Assembly (NCBI GenBank): GCA_965205255.1
Contig: OZ242051.1
Location: 248,001 to 312,000, forward strand
Direction: 5' to 3'
Length of the DNA: 64,000 bases
From: G965205255 sp965205255
GTDB taxonomy: Bacteria; Pseudomonadota; Gammaproteobacteria; Pseudomonadales; Endozoicomonadaceae
Shown: piece after piece, positions 30,101 through 34,328 of the stretch
How positions within the stretch are numbered: position 1 is the first letter of the stretch
How the letters are laid out: every line of letters starts with the position of its first letter
Translations under genes and position numbers: made by a program
The notes under the pieces: model-generated
What the model saw: the letters and a program-made list of their open reading frames with translations, nothing else
The model's database searches: none
What the model was told of the DNA's origin: nothing

Positions 30101-32680
30101 ATTGCGTCCCAAGTACTCGAGATTACCATCGGGTAACCAGCGGACAAGATCACCAGTTTTATAAAGTCGGGTATAACCGTTGGCGATATCCTCTTCTGTC
30201 GCGAAAGGGTTATCAATAAAACGTTCAGCAGTTAATTCAGGACGGTTTAAATAGCCTCTCGCCAGACCAGCACCACCTAAATACAGTTCACCGGGAGTCC
30301 CTACAGACAGAGTCTGAAGCTGTGTAGACAAAATATACGCTTTAACATTTCCGTAAGGTTTTCCTAAACCCTTGTTTATAGCTGGATAAACCTGTGAGAA
30401 GTAAGAACCAACTGTGGCTTCAGTAGGACCGTACTCATCAACGACCTTATTAGTATAGTGACACAAATCAAGCACATCGTGACAGCCAAGTGCTTCTCCT
30501 CCAAGTATAATCATACCTAACTGATGTGACATGCCAGGCAACACTTGCCAGGCGATACTCGGCGTCGTTTTTATCAGAGAAACGTTATTTACACTCAAAT
30601 GTTTTTGGTATGACAGCGAATCTAAAATATCCCCACCATAGATACAAATAGTGCTCCCCGCTAGCAATGGACAAAGAGTAGCTGTTACAGAAAGATCGAA
30701 GCAATAATTAGATGAAAAGTCTACGCGCTTATAATGATCAGAAGTTTGTACCAAAAACATAGTAAAATAATTAACAACGCTACAGTGTTCAATCATTACC
30801 CCTTTGGGATTTCCTGTGGTTCCCGAAGTATAAATCACATAAGCCAGATCCTGAGCTTTGCTTACAGACGATAGATTATCAGTGGCATAGTTTGCCATGT
30901 CTGACATCTGATCGGTGGCAATTAATACGAGGGGCTGTTCTTGCAGTTTACTGATCCAGCCATCTAGCTGACCGGTGTAATGACTTTGAGTCAGTAGCAG
31001 GGGAGCTTTCGTATCCTCCAATATAAACAGCGTTCGTGACTGAGGATACTCTGGCGCAACCGGCACGTATGCCCCGCCGGCTTTTAATACGGCCAGAATA
31101 CTGATTATCATCTCCGGTGACCGGTCAAGATACAGCGCAATCAGGGTATCTGGTGATAATGTGCCACCGTGGCGTTGCTGATAAGTTGCTCTGATCTGTC
31201 GTGCCAGCTGATTGGCTCGCAGATTTAGTTGCCTGTAAGTTAACTGCTGATCCTCAAACACCAGAGCGATATTATCCGGCGTTTTATCTACCTGTGCTTC
31301 AAATAGCTGGTATAGGGTATAGTCTTTTGGATATGGCGCATCAGTTGCATTCCAAGTATGCAATAAAAGATCCCGTTCCTGACTATCTAGCAAAGAGATT
31401 TTACTGAGTGGTTTTGATGGCTCACAAATACAACGCTTGAGTAACTGAATAAAACGCTTTGAAAGATAACTCATTTCTTCAGGCTGAAAATAAGCATATT
31501 GATAATTCAATCGCAGTATCAGCTGATCTGCATCCTGAAAATCAATCAAACGGAAATGCAATGGTTCGTTTGTTTCACCACTGAGATAATTTGCAAAAGG
31601 GTATGCCGATTGTATTTCTTTATTATCTTGCGCATATACTTCATAGTTAACATCAATGTCACTCGAATTACCGTGCAAGATATCCAACAAACGGGAAACA
31701 TGACTTTGTGGGAACTGATGGTATCGCAAACTCTGCCTTAATTGCTTATTTACCAACAAAAGCAATTCATTAAAGTCATGGCATTCATTCATGTGCAAGG
31801 CGACAAGAGTGGTATCTGAGTGCATACCTATTGTGTGCATTCCACCTTTTCTTTTTCTTCCGTGCACGGCAGTGCTAACCACCAATTCATTGAGATCCAT
31901 CGTTTGAGTAAAGTACAAGGTAACGGCACTCAACATCAAAGTAAGTGGGCTAATCTTACAGGTCTGGCAAAATTTTCTTACCGTCGAACTCAGTGTTGCT
32001 GTCAACGGTACTGAGTGTATCCCGCTTTTTTTTTGTTGATAATATCGAGGCAGACGAGTAATGGTATGTTGCTGTAAAAAAGTCTTCCAGAAAGAAGAGT
32101 CTTTTGCATAACGGGTTGAGTGTAAATAGCTATGAGCGCTTTCTGCAACCGGACGATAGGATGGTGGTTCAGATGAGTGACATGCCAAAGGGTTCTGATA
32201 AAAATCGTACACCCTTTTTGCTATTTCAACTGCGCTGATTCCATCACAAAAAAAATGATGGAATCTAGAAAAAATATAGTAACGATTTTTAGTTAATTTC
32301 AGAAGGGCAATCTGATAACGCTCACTTTTAAAAATATCAAAAAATTTTTCATACTGTGACTGCATCCAGTTATGTGCTGTTTCTTCAGGTGAATGTTCTT
32401 GGGAATAATCAATATATTCAACTATAGATGTCACTTTGTCAGCAGGTAAGACTCGTTGAAGTGGTAACTCTGCTTTCTGAGGAACAATTTCTAATCGCAG
32501 AGCATCATAACGAGCAACCATGCTTTTCCATGCCTGATTTATACGACTCAGACAAACTTCTTCTTCTATCAGCATATAAGCGCCAATATTATATATTGGG
32601 CTATTCGGATGAGCCAACTGGTCTAAATAAACATTTTCTTGTGCGGGATGCAAAGGAAAAGTCGAAATAATTTTTTTCAT
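15164..32680 (-). CDS. Complete four-module nonribosomal peptide synthetase with thioesterase (NRPS-2)
   Basis: This 5838-residue protein starts at ATG 32680. Order: starter C domain (HHFFCDGIS; to about 31390); A1; T1 (GGDS, Ser codon 29648); E1; C2; A2; T2 (Ser 25121); E2; C3; A3; T3 (Ser 20564); E3; C4; A4; T4 (GGNS, Ser 16037); thioesterase with GWSLGG (nucleophile Ser codon 15653). Each E domain has HHLIIDAVSW and RTVGWFT. The C domains after them carry HH-VSDGWS (HHAVSDGWS in C2 and C3, YHAVSDGWS in C4), consistent with D-accepting types. Pocket codes by alignment to GrsA: A1 D-L-T-K-I-G-E-V-G (Asn); A2 and A4 D-A-Y-F-H-G-Q-V-C (unassigned); A3 D-A-F-W-L-G-G-T-F (Val). Inferred product: acyl-D-Asn, D-X, D-Val, X, released by the thioesterase. 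C4 has Tyr in place of the first His of the motif (EYHAVSDG against EHHAVSDG), but the second His is kept. Confidence 0.97.
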   Translation of the reverse strand: MKKIISTFPLHPAQENVYLDQLAHPNSPIYNIGAYMLIEEEVCLSRINQAWKSMVARYDALRLEIVPQKAELPLQRVLPADKVTSIVEYIDYSQEHSPEETAHNWMQSQYEKFFDIFKSERYQIALLKLTKNRYYIFSRFHHFFCDGISAVEIAKRVYDFYQNPLACHSSEPPSYRPVAESAHSYLHSTRYAKDSSFWKTFLQQHTITRLPRYYQQKKSGIHSVPLTATLSSTVRKFCQTCKISPLTLMLSAVTLYFTQTMDLNELVVSTAVHGRKRKGGMHTIGMHSDTTLVALHMNECHDFNELLLLVNKQLRQSLRYHQFPQSHVSRLLDILHGNSSDIDVNYEVYAQDNKEIQSAYPFANYLSGETNEPLHFRLIDFQDADQLILRLNYQYAYFQPEEMSYLSKRFIQLLKRCICEPSKPLSKISLLDSQERDLLLHTWNATDAPYPKDYTLYQLFEAQVDKTPDNIALVFEDQQLTYRQLNLRANQLARQIRATYQQRHGGTLSPDTLIALYLDRSPEMIISILAVLKAGGAYVPVAPEYPQSRTLFILEDTKAPLLLTQSHYTGQLDGWISKLQEQPLVLIATDQMSDMANYATDNLSSVSKAQDLAYVIYTSGTTGNPKGVMIEHCSVVNYFTMFLVQTSDHYKRVDFSSNYCFDLSVTATLCPLLAGSTICIYGGDILDSLSYQKHLSVNNVSLIKTTPSIAWQVLPGMSHQLGMIILGGEALGCHDVLDLCHYTNKVVDEYGPTEATVGSYFSQVYPAINKGLGKPYGNVKAYILSTQLQTLSVGTPGELYLGGAGLARGYLNRPELTAERFIDNPFATEEDIANGYTRLYKTGDLVRWLPDGNLEYLGRNDFQVKIRGYRIELGEIEKALTALPQVSQAVVIDREREGTKYLAAYCIAADTRASKDKNRITALTDSLRQHLQASLPEYMVPFTFTVIEDIPLTINGKLDRHALPAPEFINTDSYVAPRTETEMQLCAVWAEVLGLKRVGIHDNFFRIGGDSILCIQITSRLRQKDLVLQVKDIFEAPTVALLAQRLVDTTATVAVETEQGILEGRFNLLPIQQQFFDWMFSDPDHFNQAFMQKIPGSVSVQTIQSALENLTLHHDSLRLYFTQTPSGWQQTYHLQTENNPLISLSIKGLSAQSVQSKLTEHQADLHIEKGPLWKVIHLTGYSDGSARLCFILHHLIIDAVSWRILSNDMQQLLTGHSLPAKTSSYRQWVKTVALYANQHSAQVDYWKGIYEKTDRCHLPLSPVSEHTIQWDTTVTQQLLRKAPEGYHTKINDLLLAALGIALSQTFDQLSHVITLEGHGREPIAAQMDTSRTVGWFTIAYPVRLVDRENTAETIIATKEQLRKIPDKGIGFSALQQAGLLEPILADISFNYLGQLGGTDKENMWQLVAESTGQAVSSANKNTLRLNINGAVQNNCLSFHVLSQLNETQTGLFLQAFEQAVKKVTELSVKQAKIGSIRTPSDYQTTGLSIERLRQLQSRYQDNEIEAIYPESSLQQGFVYHDLAFPDDDAYRVQLLLDYHHSLNVPLYKKAWQLASERYPVLRMALDTEGEPLQVILKNGVLTDDHFTEIDLGYLNASEREERIALLQQNDRKQGFNLNTPGLLRLMIIKHSNDHYTVMKTEHHAVSDGWSNPILWQFIHHTYQQLIAKQQVNIASETTYSEVQRYHQQHQAETDTYWKQQKTSWQGATNLRYLLDNPVDLNKHRTITLPREIDLQLTGHTLHQLKAQCQSQGITLNAAVQFAWHKVLQVYSNSNETIVGTTVSGRDIPVQGIENSVGLYINTLPLTVNWEKEASCACVLQLIQQQIAALNSHSSVSLSSLQSQGERLFHSLLVFENYPNPIDETKDKEKKTLITMRGSKEKTDYPLSLTAYEHDETLTVRLCYDTTLISIKQVTRIKEQIFSILESISTAVEQPHTSINLLSNSERHTLLHTWNATDAPYLKDKTLYQLFEAQVDKTPDNIALVFEDQQLTYRQLNLRANQLARQIRATYQQRLGSTLSPDTLIALYLDRSPEMIISILAVLKAGGAYVPVAPEYPQSRTLFILEDTKAPLLLTQSHYTGQLDGWISKLKEQPPVLIATDQMTDMENYATDNLSPVSKAQDLAYVIYTSGTTGQPKGVMIKHESVINLSQFVMRTHYLSDELHVLLFSNYVFDASVYELFPSLFSGCQLFMAAERQQKDITQLIALINEQAIKKAFIPTAFMNQFSKELSNTCLEVVHTGGDKLNILDKIPATTTFNQYGPTETTVCATHSLLRDTASISLGKAIDNTRLYVLDNNNRPIPIGVPGELYIGGVGLARGYLNQPELTAERFIDNPFATDADIANGYTQLYKTGDLVRWLPDGNLEYLGRNDFQVKIRGYRIELGEIENALTALLQVSQAVVIDREREGTKYLAAYCIAADTHASKDKARITALTDGLRQQLQASLPEYMVPATFTVIEDIPLTINGKLDRRALPAPEFINTDSYVAPRTETETQLCAVWAEVLGLKRVGIHDNFFRIGGDSILCIQITSRLRQKDLVLQVKDIFEAPTVALLAQRLVDTTATVAVETEQGILEGRFNLLPIQQQFFDWTFSDPDHFNQAFMQKIPGSVSVQTIQSALENLTLHHDSLRLCFTQTPSGWQQTYHLQTENNPLISLSIKGLSAQSVQSKLTEHQADLNIEKGPLWKVIHLTGYSDGSARLCFILHHLIIDAVSWRILSNDMQQLLTGHSLPTKTSSYRQWVKTVALYANQHSNQVDYWKGIYDKTDRCHLPLSPLSEHTIQWDKTVTQQLLRKAPEGYYTKINDLLLAALGIALSQTFDQLSHVITLEGHGREPIAAQMDTSRTVGWFTTAYPVRLVDRENTAETIIATKEQLRKIPDKGIGFSALQQAGLLEPTLADISFNYLGQLGGTDKENMWQLVADSTGQAVSSANKTTLRLNINGAVQNNCLSFHVLSQLNETQTGLFLQAFEQAVKKVTELSVKQAKIGSIRTPSDYQTTGLSIERLRQLQSRYQDNEIEAIYPESSLQQGFVYHDLAFPDDDAYRVQLLLDYHHSLNVPLYKKAWQLASERYPVLRMALDTEGEPLQVILKNGVLTDDHFTEIDLGYLNASEREERIALLQQNDRKQGFNLNTPGLLRLMIIKHSNDHYTVMKTEHHAVSDGWSNPILWQFIHHTYQQLIAKQQVNIASETTYSEVQRYHQQHQAETDTYWKQQKTSWQGATNLRYLLDNPVDLNKHRTITLPREIDLQLTGHTLHQLKAQCQSQGITLNAAVQFAWHKVLQVYSNSNETIVGTTVSGRDIPVQGIENSVGLYINTLPLTVNWEKEASCACVLQLIQQQIAALNSHSSVSLSSLQSQGERLFHSLLVFENYPNPIDETKDKEKKTLITMRGSKEKTDYPLSLTAYEHDETLTVRLCYDTTLISIKQVTRIKEQIFSILESISTAVEQPHTSINLLSNSERHTLLHTWNATDVPYPKDNTLYQLFEEQVDKTPDNIALVFEDQQLTYRQLNLRANQLARQIRATYQQRHGSTLSPDTLIALYLDRSPEMIISILAVLKAGGAYVPVAPEYPQSRTLFILEDTKAPLLLTQSHYTDQLDGWINKLKGKPPVIIATDQMSDMENYVTENLSPVSKAKDLAYVIYTSGTTGKPKGVMTTHQGVVSLAINKSVADILPTDVFLQLASPNFDAATFEIWSALLHRAKLIIPKSTHVVSEQQITKLLKQHKISILWVTRGLFDSLYRQKPDLFGSLKYLLTGGEVLTPNIIKAIVRQSHRPKYIINGYGPTESTTFATTWISEPSFEGSVPIGRPINTRKVYVLNTSLQLAPMGVVGELYIGGGGLARGYLNQPELTAERFIDNPFATEADIANGYTRLYKTGDLVRWLPDGNLEYLGRNDFQVKIRGYRIELGEIEKALTALPQVSQAVVIDREREGTKYLAAYCIAADTRASKDKNRITALTDSLRQHLQASLPEYMVPFTFTVIEDIPLTINGKLDRHALPAPEFINTDSYVAPRTETEMQLCAVWAEVLGLKRVGIHDNFFRIGGDSILCIQITSRLRQKDLVLQVKDIFEAPTVALLAQRLVDTTATVAVETEQGILEGRFNLLPIQQQFFDWMFSDPDHFNQAFMQKIPGSVSVQTIQSALENLTLHHDSLRLYFTQTPSGWQQTYHLQTENNPLISLSIKGLSAQSVQSKLTEHQADLHIEKGPLWKVIHLTGYSDGSARLCFILHHLIIDAVSWRILSNDMQQLLTGHSLPTKTSSYRQWVKTVALYANQHSNQVDYWKGIYDKTDRCYLPLSPVSEHTIQWEKTVTQQLLRKAPEGYHTKINDLLLAALGIALSQTFDQLSHVITLEGHGREPIAAQMDTSRTVGWFTAAYPVRLVDRENTAETIIATKEQLRKIPDKGIGFSALQQAGLLEPILADISFNYLGQLGGTDKENMWQLVAESTGQAVSSANKNTLRLNINGAVQNNCLSFHVLSQLNETQTDLFLQAFEQAVKKVTELSVKQAKIGSIRTPSDYQTTGLSIERLRQLQSRYQNNEIEAIYPASSLQQGFVYHDLAFPDDDAYRVQLLLDYHHSLNVPLYKKAWQLASERYPVLRMALDTEGEPLQVILKNGVLTDDHFTEIDLGYLNASEREERIALLQKNDRKQGFKLNTPGLLRLMIIKHSNDHYTVMKTEYHAVSDGWSNPILWQFIHHTYQQLIAKQQVNIASETTYSEVQRYHQQHQAKTDTYWKQQKTSWQGTTNLRYLLDNPVDLNKHRTITVPGEIDLQLTGHALHQLKAQCQSQGITLNAAVQFAWHKVLQVYSNSNQTIVGTTVSGRDIPVLGIENSVGLYINTLPLTVNWEKEASCACVLQLIQQQIAALNSHSSVSLSSLQLQGERLFHSLLVFENYPNPVDETKDKEKKTLITIRGSKEKTDYPLSLIAYEHDKTLTVRLCYDTTLISIKQVTRIKEQIFSILESISTAVEQPHTSINLLSNSERHTLLHTWNATDAPYPKDNTLYQVFEAQVDKTPDNIALVFENQQLTYRQLNLRANQLARQIRATYQQRHGSTLSPDTLIALYLDRSPEMIISILAVLKAGGAYVPVAQEYPQSRTLFILEDTKAPLLLTQSHYTGQLDGWISKLQEQPPVLIATDQMSDMANYATDNLSSVSKAQDLAYVIYTSGTTGQPKGVMIKHESVINLSQFITRTHCLSDELHVLLFSNYVFDASVYELFPSLFSGCQLFMAAERQQKDITQLIALINEQAIKKAFIPTAFMNQFSKELSNTCLEVVHTGGDKLNILDKIPATTTFNQYGPTETTVCATQSLLHDTASISLGKAIDNTRLYVLDNNNQPSPISVPGELYIGGVSLARGYLNQPELTAERFIDNPFATEADIANGYTRLYKTGDLVRWLPDGNLEYLGRNDFQVKIRGYRIELGEIEKALTALSQVSQAVVIDREREGTKYLAAYCIAADTRASKDKARITALTDGLRQQLQASLPEFMVPATFTVIEDIPLTINGKLDRRALPAPEFINTDSYVAPRTETEAQLCAVWADVLGLERVGIHDNFFRIGGNSISAIRLTAKSRQMLDKDIALALLFANPTVARLAEVIGRSNQDKLITSLTPDSVNLPQLFMIHPGIAGAEVYQQLASQLKDTYSCIGINNYNLLYSKKISCLKKLGKVYLEKIMPLLRKNEPVRLAGWSLGGVISLEIASQLEKAGWHDINVCLIDTYLHTSKDKPIDEDIDTRLTRQEIENMTKYAGIDFEYIDSDYFEKIQENIPVENILGQSIVDQLNATTVTLTVAGKDLKEGAEICKDTDSIARSISDIQSVITKKIYHNVATHYNHYSIIKSREVFYTLKDLSST
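20001..21034 (-). repeat. Intragenic repeat in NRPS-2 (A-T-E junction), copy a
   Basis: These 1034 bp appear identical to 29085-30118, two modules away (offset 9084 bp). They cover the C-terminal subdomain of A3, T3 and the first part of E3. Single mismatches at 20000/29084 and 21035/30119 end the identity. Confidence 0.8.
22282..23833 (-). repeat. Intragenic repeat in NRPS-2 (E-C-A junction), copy a
   Basis: These 1552 bp match 26809-28360 without a mismatch that I can see by line-by-line reading. The copies are one module (4527 bp, 1509 codons) apart. The block spans the end of E, all of C3 and the first codons of A3. Absolute identity over a protein-coding stretch implies very recent duplication or gene conversion. 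Confidence 0.85.
26809..28360 (-). repeat. Intragenic repeat in NRPS-2 (E-C-A junction), copy b
   Basis: Partner of 22282-23833, covering the end of E1, C2 and the start of A2. Flanking mismatches fix the borders: A against G just before 22282/26809, and C against G at 23834/28361. Confidence 0.85.
29085..30118 (-). repeat. Intragenic repeat in NRPS-2 (A-T-E junction), copy b
   Basis: Partner of 20001-21034, covering the end of A1, T1 and the start of E1. Confidence 0.8.
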
Positions 32681-32735
32681 GAAGTTTAAAGCCGCTTAAT
32701 ATTAATATCCCCCTCCCAAAATGATTCATTTCAAA

Positions 32736-32772
32736 AAAAATGAGCCTATTTTCTATATGATGGCTCATTTTT
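32736..32772 (-). promoter_or_regulatory. Leader hairpin before NRPS-2 (attenuator-like)
   Basis: Arms AAAAATGAGCC and GGCTCATTTTT pair perfectly around a 15-nt loop. In the direction of NRPS-2 transcription the second arm runs into a T tract, as in an intrinsic terminator. It lies about 55-90 bp upstream of the ATG, and an imperfect counterpart precedes NRPS-1 at 13307-13337. Function as an attenuator is inference; it could also be an upstream terminator or a protein site. Confidence 0.45.
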
Positions 32773-32835
32773 AATCTTGACATTTTTCAGATAAAACCCT
32801 TTATAGAAAATTAATAATACCTATTGATGTTCTGG

Positions 32836-33666
32836 TCAACCCTTACCGGATACTTTTTTCAGAGAATTTTCATACTCAGCAGGTGTCATATTACCATTTG
32901 CTGAGTGAAGTCTTTCCAGGTTGTAATATTTGATATAAGCAGTAACATCCTGCTTCATATGTTCGCGTGTTGGCTGATGCACCTTAAAGATCCAGTCATA
33001 TTTTAAACTGCCAAAAAAACGTTCCACTACGGCATTGTCCCAACAAGCACCTATATCTCCCATGCTGGCTCTGACACCATAACTTTTTAGCAACTTCCTG
33101 TATTGCTTACTGGTATATTGCGAGCCCCAGTCACTGTGAAATACCAATCCTTTTGGAGGTTGACGCAAGTTAAAAGCCTTTATCATCGCCTTACTGATCA
33201 AATCAGTAGTCATCCGTTTATCAATGTGCCAGCCCACAATACGACGAGAGTACAAGTCCATGACAATAGCAAGATACATCCAGCCCTCGCCTGTTTTCAG
33301 ATAAGTCACATCGCCAGCCCATACCTGATTTGCCTCTAGTGGGTTAAAGTTCTGATTCAGTAAATTTTCCGCAACCGCATCACTGTGCTTACGCTTGGTA
33401 GTTATTTCATACGCACGTCGCTGGGTTACTAACAAGTTCAGTTTTGCCATGTGCTTGCGAACACGATAACGTCCAATCTGAAAGCCTTCTTTGCGTAGTT
33501 TCTTCATCATCTCACGACTCCCCAGACTGCCTCGACTTTCTGCAAATAATGCTTTCATTCGTCGGTATAGCTGTAATGTCTCAGCGGTAATCAGCTTTCC
33601 CGGGCGCTTCAGCCAGCCATAATAAGCAGAAGTGCTTACCTGCATCACACGACATGAGGTCGTCAC
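32836..33666 (-). CDS. IS3-family transposase OrfB (DDE integrase)
   Basis: This is the catalytic part of the transposase. Visible rve-domain motifs are WAGDVTYLKTGEGWMYLA (first Asp), VFHSDWGSQY (second Asp) and DNAVVERFFGSLK (Glu). The annotated GTG at 33666 is probably internal. The same frame is open upstream through E-V-K-F-D-F-I-K-K-E-S-H-H-F-P, which is normal OrfB sequence, and it is entered by a -1 shift near the orfA stop (about 33705-33720). Both frames look intact, so the element may still be active. Confidence 0.88.
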   Translation of the reverse strand: MTTSCRVMQVSTSAYYGWLKRPGKLITAETLQLYRRMKALFAESRGSLGSREMMKKLRKEGFQIGRYRVRKHMAKLNLLVTQRRAYEITTKRKHSDAVAENLLNQNFNPLEANQVWAGDVTYLKTGEGWMYLAIVMDLYSRRIVGWHIDKRMTTDLISKAMIKAFNLRQPPKGLVFHSDWGSQYTSKQYRKLLKSYGVRASMGDIGACWDNAVVERFFGSLKYDWIFKVHQPTREHMKQDVTAYIKYYNLERLHSANGNMTPAEYENSLKKVSGKG

Positions 33667-33704
33667 TGGAAAATGATGAGACTCCTTTTTGATGAAATCA
33701 AACT

Positions 33705-33995
33705 TTACTTCATTTCTTTCGCAAAGAAGGCACTGGCCTTTTTTAAGATCTCTTTCTCCATGCGTAGCTGCTTTACATCTTTACGCAGGCGTTTCAGCTC
33801 ATCTCGTTCATCCTCAGCCAGTGCTTTTCCACTGAGCTGATTTTCAACGTTATCTTTCCATTTGTACAACATATTGCTAGCTATACCTAGTGATTTTGCA
33901 GCTTCCGGCACTGAATATCCTTGTTCTAAAACAAGAGCAACAGCCTCTTCCTTAAACTCCTTAGAGTATTGCTTATAAGCACGTTTCTGACTCAT
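33705..33995 (-). CDS. IS3-family transposase OrfA
   Basis: A 96-residue protein if the ATG at 33995 is used. It is preceded by AAAGG at proper spacing; a GTG nine bases further up is also possible. It has an N-terminal helix-turn-helix (YSKEFKEEAVALVLEQGYSV...LGIASNMLYKWK) and a C-terminal leucine-zipper-like helix (ELKRLRKDVKQLRMEKEILKKA), the layout of IS3 OrfA DNA-binding subunits. The stop overlaps the region where a -1 shift would join it to OrfB. Confidence 0.88.
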   Translation of the reverse strand: MSQKRAYKQYSKEFKEEAVALVLEQGYSVPEAAKSLGIASNMLYKWKDNVENQLSGKALAEDERDELKRLRKDVKQLRMEKEILKKASAFFAKEMK

Positions 33996-34064
33996 ACTGA
34001 ACACCTTTATTGATTAACGGATATTGTCTCTCAATTTGGTGTCCGGTTCCATTAGACCAGAACA

Positions 34065-34328
34065 TAATTTCACAGTCAACAAAAAAAAAGGAGGAAGCTT
34101 AAATCAAAATATTATTAAAAAATATCATTATTATGATAAGCAATGAATATGTATTTAAACCTATTTAGATAGTCACTCAATCACCCAAAGATTACCGTTT
34201 TTCGGTGGCAAAGTGCCTCTGGTACAAAGTCAGTTCCTTTTCTAAGATAAAGGGTACTGGAACAAACTTACCTCGAACAATTTTTTTCAACAGTGCCATT
34301 AAATGGCATAAAAAATAAGTAACTCCCT
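34065..34328. other. Displaced distal half of the NRPS-2 leader, then zinc-finger array leader
   Basis: No gene. Bases 34066-34185 align with 13450-13568 upstream of NRPS-1 (shared stretches such as ATATCATTAT, ACCTATTTAG and ACTCAATC). They are therefore the far half of the NRPS-2 leader pushed away by the IS3 element. From 34211 the sequence is the conserved leader of the zinc-finger repeat unit. It includes a small hairpin TGCCAT-TAA-ATGGCA at 34294-34308, repeated at 35941, 37591 and 39238. Confidence 0.6.

Larger units (their letters stand above)
32828..34064 (-). mobile_element. IS3-family insertion sequence
   Basis: Terminal inverted repeats start TGTTCTGGTC at both ends (32828 and complement at 34064), with further matching at ACCGGA-AC. 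The element encodes the usual orfA/orfB pair on the minus strand. Comparison with the uninterrupted NRPS-1 leader shows it sits inside the NRPS-2 upstream region, with about 50 bp of the reference sequence missing or diverged at the junction. I see no clear 3-bp target duplication. Confidence 0.85.

Noticed and set aside
1..32680. Many 60-100 codon plus-strand frames within the NRPS genes, repeated with similar sequence
   Set aside because: They are antisense shadows of repeated A and C domains; their similarity follows from the domain repeats.
15164..32680. Calling NRPS-2 a colibactin- or xenocoumacin-type prodrug synthetase
   Set aside because: Only the starter-Asn-E feature is shared; there are no PKS modules or prodrug peptidase in the window.
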